From Bradysia coprophila (taxonomy: Eukaryota > Arthropoda > Insecta > Diptera > Sciaridae): a stretch of DNA of 64,000 nt. How positions within the stretch are numbered: the first letter of the stretch is position 1; every line of letters begins with the position of its first letter. Shown piece after piece: positions 48,246-58,222 of the stretch. The stretch is taken from contig NC_050736.1 in the NCBI RefSeq assembly GCF_014529535.1, positions 2,542,001 to 2,606,000 of the forward strand. Direction: 5' to 3'. The position numbers and the translations under genes were made by a program. The notes beneath the pieces are model-generated. The model saw only the letters and a program-made list of their open reading frames with translations. It was not told where the DNA came from and searched no databases.

Positions 48246-48430
48246 ACTCAATCAATTGACAATGTAATCGGTTGCTGTCTAAGCGAATGTAAATATTTTT
48301 GTAGTTCTTAAAAATAAGGAGAAATTGTGATAGGGCACCAGGCACCACACAAATACCATTGTTAAGTTTGCTTACGTCTTTAATAAATATATTTTCTCGT
48401 TAAATCAACACAATTGCCAACCAATTCTCC

Positions 48431-50389
48431 TCACGACAATGCCATTTTCTCTACTCCGTATTGCACGAATTTTTCCATCTCAAATGGTTCATCGTCTCGG
48501 TCCTGGTCGACCACAAACACCTGCACAAAGTCATCGAATTCGTAAGTGCGCTTCAAGAAAACATCAGTCAACTGAAGCTGCGCAATTGTTATCAATCCAA
48601 GACGAACGGGACAAACGGTCAGTTTAAAATCTTTGCTCTTCTCCGACTCGATGGTTCCGAGCTGAAAATTAAAAGAATTTTCTCGTCAGCATTCGGTAAG
48701 TTTAGTCGGAGGAAACGTTTTCGTAATACCATAAACTCCGTCGCTCCCGTATACGAACACCCAATCTTTGATTTTGTGCTGAGGTTCAATTGCAGTTCCA
48801 TCGAACGTTCGCTGTAATTTATTACTTTCGTTTTCATATCCTTTTACAGGAAAGGATGAGGGGGCAATCAAATTTCAGCTGGAATTTGCTTCAGCTGATT
48901 CACTCATACAAAACTGACTCTGGCTATGCCACTAACACTCATAACCAGTTTTGTTTGTATAAGCGAACCAGCTGAAGCAAACTTAGACTGAAATTTTCTT
49001 TCCCTCCCCTGTACAATTGATCAGTAAATACGAACCTAGTATTTGTCACACGGCACGTAAAATTGAATGGCTCTCCTATTTTGACCGTGTTATTCGCTTC
49101 GATAACTGTTAACCGTAGGTCACCATGCTCAACTGACTGAAAAATTTAATAATTTCAAAATGAGAATTGAATATCGAACCAATGCTCATTCATCCTACAC
49201 TCCGCTGTAACTGGCTTGTCTGCAGTCTTCCCCTTTCGCCTAAGTTCGATCTCCAAATTATGTCTAATTTTCCGATATTATTTGCTTGCTTTAACGCTCT
49301 CGGATCGTTGGCTAGACTCGGAATGGGCTGCCAATGAGGACACAAATCAATGGTAAACTCATCAACAGTGCTCATTTCTTTGAACAAACCTTTATACAGT
49401 ACAGAAATTGGCAGCTGTTGTTCGGCTCAAGCATATTTCGCGATTTGAAAACAGACTCTCCATTCGGTAGAGTGTTTAATGAATGCACAGTATAGGATTC
49501 GGAACTCTCCAGTTCAACGCTCTCTAAGCAAATCGGACCAGCGGTAATGTTTTGAATCTGCGAATGCGGAATGTTATAGCCGTTGGACATGAACGATTGA
49601 TTGCTATGGTCTCACTTGCGCTTCTAAATACACCTCATCGGTCTCGGCATTATAAAACTTAGTTTTTACATCCAACGGTTTCAATACTTGGAATTTGAAA
49701 AATTTACGGAATGATTCTTGGAACCCAGCAGGAGTGGTGTAATGTACTTCACAGACTAATCTGAAAATTGATGCAATTTATAGTTCGTGCTTTTCAAGAC
49801 TGCGTTGATAATGTAGTCTACATATGAATGCCAATTTCTTTCACTTCGTGGTGAATGACATCATCTAAAGTTTCGTCGGGATTCAATGTTACCGGTGTAG
49901 ACTTGCTAGCATGAATGGGCAGATTAATTCGATTCTTATCAGACTGTAAATCCGCCTGAAACAATAGAAAGTGTGTTGCAGCTTCGTGATCACTAGTCAT
50001 TCGGTATAAATGTTCTCACTTTCACAGACACCGACTGCACAGGATTGGGCGTGCAATTATGAACACAAATGTAGCTGGAGAACGTTTCACCCAAGTAAAT
50101 GTTACCGAAACTCTGCGGAAGAAGCATAAACTGTCCGGCGGCGATTGTCTCAGTGCCATTAACTGCAGTGATGTCGTTCTCCAAAATTTTTGTAAATAAA
50201 TTGTTGGGCAAATCCGTTTTCTCCGATGTCACAACAGTGGGATTTATCAATGTCGGACGTGTAAGGCGCATTACTTTTATGGAACATACGGATTGAACAT
50301 AAGTTTTAGGGCGATTTACGGTCACTAAATGACTAAAGTTTACCTTTTAAAGCAAGCAAATAATCTTTTTTAGCATCTGTGGCAGTCAT
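48431..50389 (-). CDS. Trappc13: Trafficking protein particle complex subunit 13
   Basis: Nine exons on the minus strand: 50389-50344, 50273-50020, 49955-49822, 49760-49616, 49557-49390, 49327-49199, 49136-49036, 48811-48730 and 48661-48431. All phases agree. The protein belongs to the metazoan TRAPP III complex, a Rab1 exchange factor in ER-Golgi traffic and autophagy. Recognisable blocks: [89 protein letters not shown]; and [18 protein letters not shown] near the end. Intron 7 is mostly taken up by a MITE (48847-49011). Only 185 bp separate the stop codons of TRAPPC13 and MCM8, and the likely poly(A) signals sit inside that gap, so the two 3' UTRs may overlap. Confidence 0.94.
48847..49011. 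mobile_element. 165-bp MITE with TA target duplication inside TRAPPC13 intron 7
   Basis: Flanked by TA on both sides (48845-48846, 49012-49013). The ends start CAGG. Subterminal inverted blocks AATTTCAG and TTTGCTTCAGCTG are present in both arms, with CAAAAC inward. A TA duplication and palindromic build fit a Tc1/mariner-type MITE. It makes up about three quarters of a 224-bp intron. Confidence 0.8.
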
Positions 50390-50541
50390 TGTGGACTTTT
50401 TGTTTTTGTTGTTGACATCCAACTTTTAATATCGAAAGTGACTTCTGTCACTCTGAAACGAAAGTCAGTGTTGTCAGTTTCGTTAATTCGAAAATGTACG
50501 TCAGCTGTTGACAAAATTATTTGGAACATTAATACCAAACT

Positions 50542-51369
50542 ATCGGGCCGAAGTTAGCCCAACGCCAAAATTATGACTAGTAACAAATATGCTTATAAGT
50601 ACATAAGATGCATGTGTATGTGTGTACACTGTACATAACAAATCATATTACATAAAGAGTTATGCTATCGCTATTATGTACTTATGTCGGACTCAAATTC
50701 AAGGCAGTCATAAGAGCTGAACATATTGGTCCGACCCAAATGTATAAAACTCAAAACTGAAGAACATTTGGGTCCGACCAATATTCGAGGCAGTCATAAT
50801 TACCGAACATATTGGTCCGACCCAAATGTATACAACTCAAAGTTAAAGAACATTTGGGTCCGACCCAAATTCAAGGCAGTCATAATTACCGAACATATTG
50901 GTCCGACCCAAATGCATTCAACTCAAAGTTAAAGAACATTTGGGTCCGACCCAAATTCAAGGCAGTCATAATTACCGAACATATTGGTCCGACCCAAATG
51001 TATAAAACTCAAAACTGAAGAACATTTGGGTCTGACCAATATTCGAGGCAGTCATAATTACCGAACATATTGGTCCGACCCAAATGTATACAACTCAAAG
51101 TTGAGGAACATTTGGGTCCGACCCAAATTCGAGGCAGTCATAAGAGCTGAACATATTGGGCCGACCCAAATGTATACAATTTAAAGTTAAGGAAAATTTG
51201 GGTCCGACCCAAATTCGAGGCCGGCATAAGTACGTAATAGCGATAGCATAACTCTTTATGTAATATGATTTGTTATGTACAGTGTACACACATACACATC
51301 CATCTTATGTACCTATAAGCATATTTGTTACTAGTCATAATTTTGGCGTTGGGCTACCTTCAGCCCGAT
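50542..51369. mobile_element. 828-bp foldback element with tandem core and 8-bp target duplication
   Basis: Terminal inverted repeats of about 150 bp begin ATCGGGC and run through AGCCCAACGCCAAAATTATG, CTAGTAACAAATATGCTTA and a CATAACAAATCATATTAC block to GCTATCGCTATTA. They differ at only a few positions. ACCAAACT is duplicated at 50534-50541 and 51370-51377. The centre is a six-fold tandem repeat (listed separately). There is no transposase frame; short frames through the repeats (for example 50726-50932) are by-products. The 8-bp duplication points to hAT- or P-type mobilisation; the structure is Foldback-like. Confidence 0.9.
50703..51218. repeat. Six 86-bp tandem repeats in the foldback core
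   Basis: Units start with GGCAGTCATAA at 50703, 50789, 50875, 50961, 51047 and 51133, then a degenerate GGCCGGCATAA at 51219. Each unit holds two GGTCCGACC boxes. In many units the second box is embedded in ATTTGGGTC-C-GACCCAAAT, a perfect odd-centred palindrome. Differences fall in two sub-types (AATATTCGA versus CAAATTCAA before the next unit), partly alternating. Confidence 0.92.
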
Positions 51370-51710
51370 ACCAAACTAACGTTTGTAGACTCACAAAAAT
51401 GATTGCGGACAGCGTTCGAATGTATTCACGAGTAAAATCTCTATTTGAGAACTACTGAAGCGTGTCAAATATTACATTGAAGCGACTGACATGGAATAAC
51501 TTTCAATTCTAACAAAATATACGAAGAGTTCATACGCGAGCAGTACTGTCATGAATGAAGCTAAAAAATGTAGTTCAGGTCCAAGTAACTATAACCCCGA
51601 ATACTGACAGCTACACCGTCAACCCAACCTGTAATATAGTGTTATTATGAGAGAGAATGGTATATAATTCAGACCAGTTACTTGCATTGGGGGATCTGTC
51701 CAAATCTACG

Positions 51711-51839
51711 GTGTTTAAGTAGAGCGAAATGGAAAATCAACTCGGGGTATGCTGTCATCGATAATACAAAAGAATCTGACATAAGACCCGAGATGGAACA
51801 ATAGGTTGTTATTTCGCCATCTCTCTCACTTAAACACTC
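51711..51839. repeat. 129-bp inverted-repeat element
   Basis: The ends are GTGTTTAAGTAGAGCGAAATGG and, reversed, GAGTGTTTAAGTGAGAGAG; then a shared GAAAT-type block. Arms about 25 bp, imperfect. Non-coding. Confidence 0.5.
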
Positions 51840-52009
51840 TATATATTTAAAACTTCAATGGCCTTCGTTTTTCTGAAACCCCTGAAAACTACTAAAACAT
51901 TTGGGTTTATTTTCAAACGAGAACATATCGTTTGCTCATTTTCGATGTACATATTTTCAGGTTAGGTTCTCAGTGGCTGATTTTTGACATTTCGAATAAC
52001 CTTGATAAC

Positions 52010-52189
52010 CTATAGATAGATCATAGATCTGTTCAAAGTGCAAGAGTAATTTTAGTGCATTTGAATGTCAAATTTCATCCACAGAACCACCCTCAACGCT
52101 TTTACGAACATTTTAAAGAATATTTGTTTGGTTATGGCTCTGTGGATGAAATTTGACATTTCATTGTTGCACTTGGAACAGGCCTATAG
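52010..52189. repeat. 180-bp foldback element
   Basis: Both arms carry CTATAG, CTGTTC(C)AAGTGCAA and, perfectly, AATGTCAAATTTCATCCACAG. The left arm has a small insertion. Non-coding, upstream of dymeclin. Confidence 0.65.
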
Positions 52190-52200
52190 AGTATTATGAT

Positions 52201-52385
52201 GAAAGAGAAAGAAGTATTTTGACAGGTACCCCAAAGCCTCGCCCAAGGCAAGTTATAACAAACTGGTCTTCGGTCTTCTCACTCACATCATAACATGTTG
52301 AAAGAGAAGAAAATACTTTGAAAAGTACCTTAAGGCAAGTTATAATTAAATGGTCTCCGGTTTTCTCGCTCTGATCGTAACACCA
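52201..52385. repeat. Direct duplication of about 90 bp
   Basis: Unit 1 (from 52201) and unit 2 (from 52300) share GAAAGAGAA, GTACC, AAGGCAAGTTATAA and GGTCT-CGGT-TTCTC in the same order. About 75-80 per cent alike by eye. Confidence 0.55.
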
Positions 52386-52745
52386 TACAAATTAGACAAG
52401 CAGATCGGCCTTTTTAAACGTCTGAACCAGTTGAACATCCCAAATACGATTGTTCGCGATAAACAAATGGAACAATCTCTGTTTTCATCTAGGTTTTCAC
52501 CATAGCCAACTTCGTTGTTATCACACGTCATCCGCTAGGTTATGTTGTGCTGTCAATCAGTCTTTTACACTAACATTTTTCATATCGTTGTTTTGTATCG
52601 TGGCAAAATTGTCTTTAACTCTAATCAAAATACAAAATTGCTGTTGATCGCTATCTGTTTCGAAATGAATTTTGTGTAAAATTTCTTATCACTTCATTCC
52701 ATACAATCGTCGAATATTGTCGGAAAATAATAGCAACATTCAACA

Positions 52746-55700
52746 ATGGGCATAAACATCAGTCGCAATACGGAATTACAAAATAATGAATTTCTGCAGA
52801 AGTTTGTGGGCAGGGATCATATTCCGGCCGATAAAAGTGATTTCTGGAATAGTTTCCTTCAATACCATATTGGCTTGCCCGATAGCAGGTATTCTACTAA
52901 TCAATTTACAAAAATGAAACACCCACCATTAAACCCAATTTTTGTGTTGCCAGCCAAGAGCAACTAAGTTTAGACTCACGATTAGAAACACTGTGTCAAA
53001 GTTTTATCAGTCACAATTTGCAGTCCGGAAATTTCGGGTCGTTGGTGACAGTGTTTTTGCATAAGGTTGCTGAACTACTAGAACTATCGGATCAAGAAAG
53101 GTACCGTTGTAAATCATGATGAGGTCATTAACGAACTGATTTCAACCAAAATTTCACACCATTCACAGTTCCATTCATGTCTGGCAAACATTCAATGCTC
53201 TCTTCATCATACGATGCCTGATTAAGTACATGATCGAGACTGGTTCCGAATATCAACTACTGCAACATTTTGAAGCAATACCGGTGAATCCGAGCGGTCG
53301 TGCCGACGAATCGTCGGTTGAGATTGATGTCTTGGAACCGAAACCGATTGTTGTCGCTGTGGACGGATCAAAATTTGAAGCCTTTTTCGATGCGATTGTT
53401 AATTTGATAATTATAATTCCAGTGAAGTATGAACAGCCGAACATGTCGGATGTTACATGCATAACCACCAATGATGTTCTTTCTTTGCAGAGAATTCACA
53501 TATCACCTACATCTGGAAGCTGTGAATTTGGTCATTGTACTGTTTTCGTTGCACTTGTTCTCACAACAGCCGACTGATAAATCATTGATTTTCAAGTGGG
53601 TGACCTTAATTTATGCTGGTTTGTTGCGCAGATTAATCGATGAACGTTTTATTTACAGAACAATTTACAAAAACAATCATGCGAACGCACTGATGGGTTC
53701 ATTGTTACATTTTGTTAGTAGAATGGTGGAAGTGCCACAGAATATGTTTGGTATTTCAAGCGGGAGTTCTTTTGTCTTCGGAATAGCAGGTGAGTTCATT
53801 GACAGTTCTTATAAATCGCCGTGTAATGATCAGATGAATTACTGTTTGACTTAATGAGACCTTTTCACATAGTTCTATTCCATCAAAAACTGTGCTTGAA
53901 TCATTTTTGTAGAAGCTTCAATTTTTACCTATCCATTTCTAAACATTCAACTAAATGTACTCGCTGCTGTTGTTTCGTCAATTGCCAATACAGTCATTGC
54001 CTCAAGCCATCCGCGTGATTACATAAATTTAACCTCGCCTTTCTCGGGAATAACTGGCTACCTCGACTTTCTCGGGAATAACTGGCTACATCGCCTTTCT
54101 CGGGAATAACTGGCTCTGACCTGTCTAGAGTTTGTAGAGCGGTTTGAAAAGCGTTCATAAAATTTTCCCTAATTTTTTCATTTATGACGATGTCAGCAAA
54201 AGATGTACCGGAGACCTCACCAGAAGCCGACCTTTGGTCGTAATATTTATTGCTAAACAAAAACGATTTTTACACTACATTTGTCTATTCATCCTCCATT
54301 TCTTAACAAATGTCGCTAGGCGTGTTATCTCCGTAACGTGCCAATGTCATTTCAGCCTGCGTCATTGAATTGTCGAAGAAATGTAATGTAATCGATTCGA
54401 GGCATTTTTCTTTAACGACAACTCCAGTAGATTTTAGTCTATCGACGCAAAGATTTCTTTCTGAATTCAATTGCTCAATTGCTCGTTTAATCAAACCAAA
54501 CCGAATTTCTATTTGAAAGGGAAAAAAAACTTGAAATTGATAAGTGGAGGTCAGTTATCTTTGAAGAAATAGACGCGATCACACGCACTTCCTCCGATTA
54601 ACATGATATATTAACAAGCGGGCCAATTGATAATTAATTTCATTTTTATTTCCCAAATTTTATTTTTAGTTTGACTAACAGTATGTCCATGCTCACAATA
54701 AATGTTACTACTTATCAGCTTTGGATTGAACTTGATCGTTATCGAAGCGATTAAAATACAAATCTGATATAATTCCGAAACTGCAGTTGTCATACGGTAG
54801 ACTCGGATTTTTTTCGAAAACAATTTTAATATCGTCGGCCAGTTCAACCTCTTGCTTATAGTAGAAATTGGTGTGGAATGTTTGATGCTTCCACAGTGTA
54901 TTGAATATCATTCGAATTTCGTACACTTTGTATGGCGTGAGGACAATTGGCTTGGATAGTTTTATGTAACTGGGTAGATCTTTAACATCACCACACGTAA
55001 CATTTATCGGTTGCTTCAGCAGAAGGATACTTTTTTCCGAATTTTCGTTGGACGTTGTTTCGAAAATCATCATCGAACCGGATATTTTGTTACTGAAATA
55101 ATTCGGATCGGATTTCTGCAGCTGAAGGGCTGCAATAGCACCGAACAGTACTTTCTTGCTGGTTTGAAATGAAATACTTTCCAGTTGATTGACATAGTTT
55201 TTGTTCAGTGACGGATTGTGGATGCGGGAACATGCCAACGCGGAATCGTGAATCCATGTTTTGTCCAACACTGGGGCCAGACTTTTAAACCTCTTCATTT
55301 CAAAGGCCGCATCTGACATTGTTAGGGCAATGATATCTTCCAGTTCGTCTTTGTCGAACAGTCCTCTATAATTAAGGATACACTGAGCAATCTGCTGCTG
55401 GCTCATCAGGTCAAAGTGAATGAGATGCAAACATTCACCCAATTCTTTTCGTCGATTTTCCATTGCTGATGCATCCGATTTATTCTTTTCGCACGCTTGT
55501 TTCGCCCATACCATACACGCATCGAACACTTCTTTCGTGTCACATTTCCAATCGACACTTGTGAGTAAGAGTTTCAGCACGTCATGTGAACAGTTATAAA
55601 ATCCGATCGAAGCAAGAACTTCTTTGGGTTGTTGACTGACTTTTTGTAGAAAAATCTTTTCCAATTCATTTCGTTTGAACGTAATAGAAAGCTGTAAGCC

Positions 55701-58222
55701 GTCGCACAAGTTTTGTAGATTGGCATTCTCTTCCAACATCTTATCGCACACATTCAGGCACTCATTAACGTCGTATTTATTAGCCAGGTTAAGAACTTCA
55801 CCAATATTTTCCATAGTGAGCTTTACTTTGTCAACGTAGAAAAATTGCAAAAATTCCTTGAATCCATCCAAAGATGCATCCACAATTTCGACATCACCAT
55901 CCTCCGCAATGCCGCCATAGAACATCGATTCAAACACTGAACTCCCTTTAGCCAGGATATTCTTATGTGCAGCAACCCTGACTCGTTTATCGTTGCTCGT
56001 GTTAAACACGAAAAAGACATCAGCCGTTTTCTCATCCATAAATAATCTCTTGCTCGTCTGGATGGAGTGTTCACATGAAAAAATTTGAATTTCGTCGGAA
56101 GTTTTAGTGTTGGCCGATTTTGAACTTTGAATTGACATTCTACTTGCAGTATCAACCGCTATATATTGAAGCGACGACAATGAGGACGACAAAATTGTAC
56201 TGAAACTATTACTCAATTGTCTCCGCTTCAACGTAATGCGAAACCTTAGGTCATATTAAGTCCCGATTTTCGATAAGATAACATTGGTGGATATATTCTT
56301 AGTTCGTGGTTTTAAAAAAAAAATAAATTATCTAATTCGCTGTTATCGATACTAAGTCTATTGTTATGTAAACAGAGGGGTCAACAAAATCAACATCTTG
56401 TAAATTGTGTGCCATTTCAATTTCAGAGTCGCTCCTATCGATATTCACGTTTCGAAAGTCACATCAAGATTTTCTGAGTTCAGCCGATTTACCAGCTACT
56501 TTTAAACAACACTATCCGTTAGCCAACCAGAGTTTACTACTGATATTAATACTGACGAATCATTGTACGATGAAAAACAATGCGTATCGCACTAGTCTGT
56601 TTGGGTGTTCGGATTCTCAAGGTAAATTGAATTCAGCGATTCGAAAGTGCATCACAATTGAATGCGACGTGAATTGTTTAGATTCGCCGAAGGATGGTGC
56701 AACATTTAAAATTGATTTCTCAACACTGTACAGTACTTTGTGTCGTATTGTTACCATTGATCAGGCCACACTACTACTGTACTTGTTGCTCCATCGCAAT
56801 CAGAGATTCTACAAGTACGTAATGGCTCAACAAAACTTACAGCAATTGGTAAGATCTCCTTTAGACGTTTGTTGGTTGGAGTTTGAGTTTGTGTTTCGTT
56901 CCGGTCGACAGGTTATACCAATTCTTCAAACTTTATACAATGCACCGGATAGCACGTCACACCACATCTACATGTCTTTGATAGTATTACTGATTCTGAG
57001 CGAAGACGATGGTTTCAACAAAAGCGTTCACCAAATTGTAAGTAACCTGCAGCCAATTCAGTTTGTTTAATTTTTGATTTTGATTTTTGTTTGGTTTTTT
57101 CTTCTTTTTTTTCGATTTTTCTGTGTGTTTCCCGTTAACTCCCGCACAAAACGCCCCAATTCAGCAATTATCTTCGCAGATTCTCAAAAATATTCACTGG
57201 TACACCGAACGTTCAATATCGGAAATATCACTCGGCGGTTTGTTAATTTTAGTGGTGATCAGGACCATTCAATACAACATGTTAAAAATGCGCGACAAGT
57301 ATTTGCACACCAACTGTTTGGCCGCATTGGCCAACATGTCCGGACAATTTCGATCTTTGCATCCGTATGTTGCACAACGATTAGTTAGTCTATTTGAAAC
57401 ATTAGCCAAAAAGCATGCCCGTCTGGATCAGCAATTAAAGCAGCCAGTAAATGGAACACCGATTGTAGAACTAACAGATTCGTCAATGATCCTCAGTGAC
57501 GATATGGTGAGTGAACAAAATATTTGCAACACGATTCTCTTACTCATCGCCACTTTACTACAGCTGCAAGATTTGAGTGTCGTCGAAGAGGTCCTACGAA
57601 TGGTTCTAGAAATTCTAAATTCATGTCTTTCAAATCAATTGGTATACTGTCCGAATCTGGTCTACACTCTTCTCTACAAACGTCAGGTCTTCGAAACGTT
57701 CCGCAGTCATCCAGCTTTTCAGGATATTATTCAAAATATTGATATGGTTTGTTTGGCAGATACGACGGTATTTGGATGAACAATAATTCGTTTTTTCTGA
57801 TTACTTCAGGTCGTCGGCTTTTTCTCTTCACGACTGCAAAGGGTTCAAGACCAGCGTGGGGAGTTGGGAGTGAATGAAGTTCTCGAGGTGATTTCGAAAG
57901 GGGCGAGCCAGTGGTCCAGTGATAGGTTAAGGGTAAGTTTTCTTTGTTTATTTCATTACTTCATGATGCAGTGACATCTTGATCCTTTGTTCATACTCAG
58001 TACATCTCAGTAAATTAGTGAAGATTATTGCTGCCTTCGCACGGCACTAACACAAATTTTGTCGTTTTGCAGAAATTCCCAGACCTGAAATTTAAATACG
58101 TGGAAGAAGATGCACCCGAAGAATTTTTTATACCGTACGTCTGGGCACTGGTGACAAAGTACGGCTGCGTACATTTTAGTTCTGAATGTATGAAGACTGT
58201 AACGACAGAGGTGAGCTGTTAA
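52746..58222 (+). CDS. Dym: Dymeclin
   Basis: Eight exons: 52746-52888, 52969-53100, 53169-53426, 53491-53789, 56427-57037, 57180-57746, 57810-57932 and 58073-58222, 760 residues in one frame (the human protein is somewhat shorter). Dymeclin is a peripheral Golgi protein needed for Golgi organisation. The start [20 protein letters not shown] carries an N-myristoylation-type MG. Conserved blocks: [48 protein letters not shown], then [48 protein letters not shown], and [20 protein letters not shown]. Intron 4 (53790-56426) contains a BTB gene on the other strand. The end is less certain: GAG|GTGAGC just before the stop is also a good donor. Confidence 0.93.
54035..54115. repeat. Three-copy 28-bp tandem repeat
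   Basis: TTTCTCGGGAATAACTGGCT begins at 54040, 54068 and 54096. The unit length is not a multiple of three, so the minus-strand open frame across it is not a protein repeat. It lies in dymeclin intron 4. Confidence 0.8.
54303..54508 (-). other. Orphan exon-like open frame
   Basis: On the minus strand an AG acceptor (CTTTCAAATAG) is followed by an open frame: [20 protein letters not shown], then [19 protein letters not shown] and more, ending in TGT TAA. Codon usage looks protein-like, but no family is recognised and no partner exon is found. It lies 3' of the BTB gene on its strand, so it may be the tail of another small nested gene or of a degraded copy. Confidence 0.25.
54708..56231 (-). 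CDS. BTB-BACK-PHR domain protein (BTBD1/2/3/6-like), intronless
   Basis: A single 507-codon frame. Proteins of this type are substrate adaptors of cullin-3 ubiquitin ligases. Residues about 66-165 form the BTB domain ([31 protein letters not shown]). The BACK domain follows ([20 protein letters not shown], then [13 protein letters not shown]). The C-terminal part is a divergent PHR-like beta domain with [15 protein letters not shown] and [28 protein letters not shown] and [14 protein letters not shown]. The first Met (56231) is used here; MSIQSSKS at about 56138 would be an alternative start, and both keep the BTB domain. The gene lies antisense inside dymeclin intron 4 and has no introns, which suggests origin by retroposition. 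PHR conservation is weak. Confidence 0.88.
   Translation of the reverse strand: MKRRQLSNSFSTILSSSLSSLQYIAVDTASRMSIQSSKSANTKTSDEIQIFSCEHSIQTSKRLFMDEKTADVFFVFNTSNDKRVRVAAHKNILAKGSSVFESMFYGGIAEDGDVEIVDASLDGFKEFLQFFYVDKVKLTMENIGEVLNLANKYDVNECLNVCDKMLEENANLQNLCDGLQLSITFKRNELEKIFLQKVSQQPKEVLASIGFYNCSHDVLKLLLTSVDWKCDTKEVFDACMVWAKQACEKNKSDASAMENRRKELGECLHLIHFDLMSQQQIAQCILNYRGLFDKDELEDIIALTMSDAAFEMKRFKSLAPVLDKTWIHDSALACSRIHNPSLNKNYVNQLESISFQTSKKVLFGAIAALQLQKSDPNYFSNKISGSMMIFETTSNENSEKSILLLKQPINVTCGDVKDLPSYIKLSKPIVLTPYKVYEIRMIFNTLWKHQTFHTNFYYKQEVELADDIKIVFEKNPSLPYDNCSFGIISDLYFNRFDNDQVQSKADK

Larger units (their letters stand above)
50390..52745. other. Spacer between divergent TRAPPC13 and dymeclin
   Basis: Promoters of both genes with several inserted repeats between them (50542-51369, 51711-51839, 52010-52189, 52201-52385). 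Outside these I see no gene. Confidence 0.5.

Noticed and set aside
50726-51184. Three overlapping plus-strand frames with repeated peptides
   Set aside because: The 86-bp repeat is not a multiple of three, so each frame is short and shifts between units; this is non-coding foldback DNA.
50703-51218. GGTCCGACC boxes as ecdysone response elements
   Set aside because: The known element is an inverted repeat of AGGTCA-type half sites with one spacer base; the boxes here lack the A/T next to the spacer, so the likeness is not enough.
50703-51218. Tandem array as a CRISPR array
   Set aside because: Units are 86 bp, similar throughout rather than repeat-plus-unique-spacer, inside a transposon with target duplication, in a eukaryotic genome.
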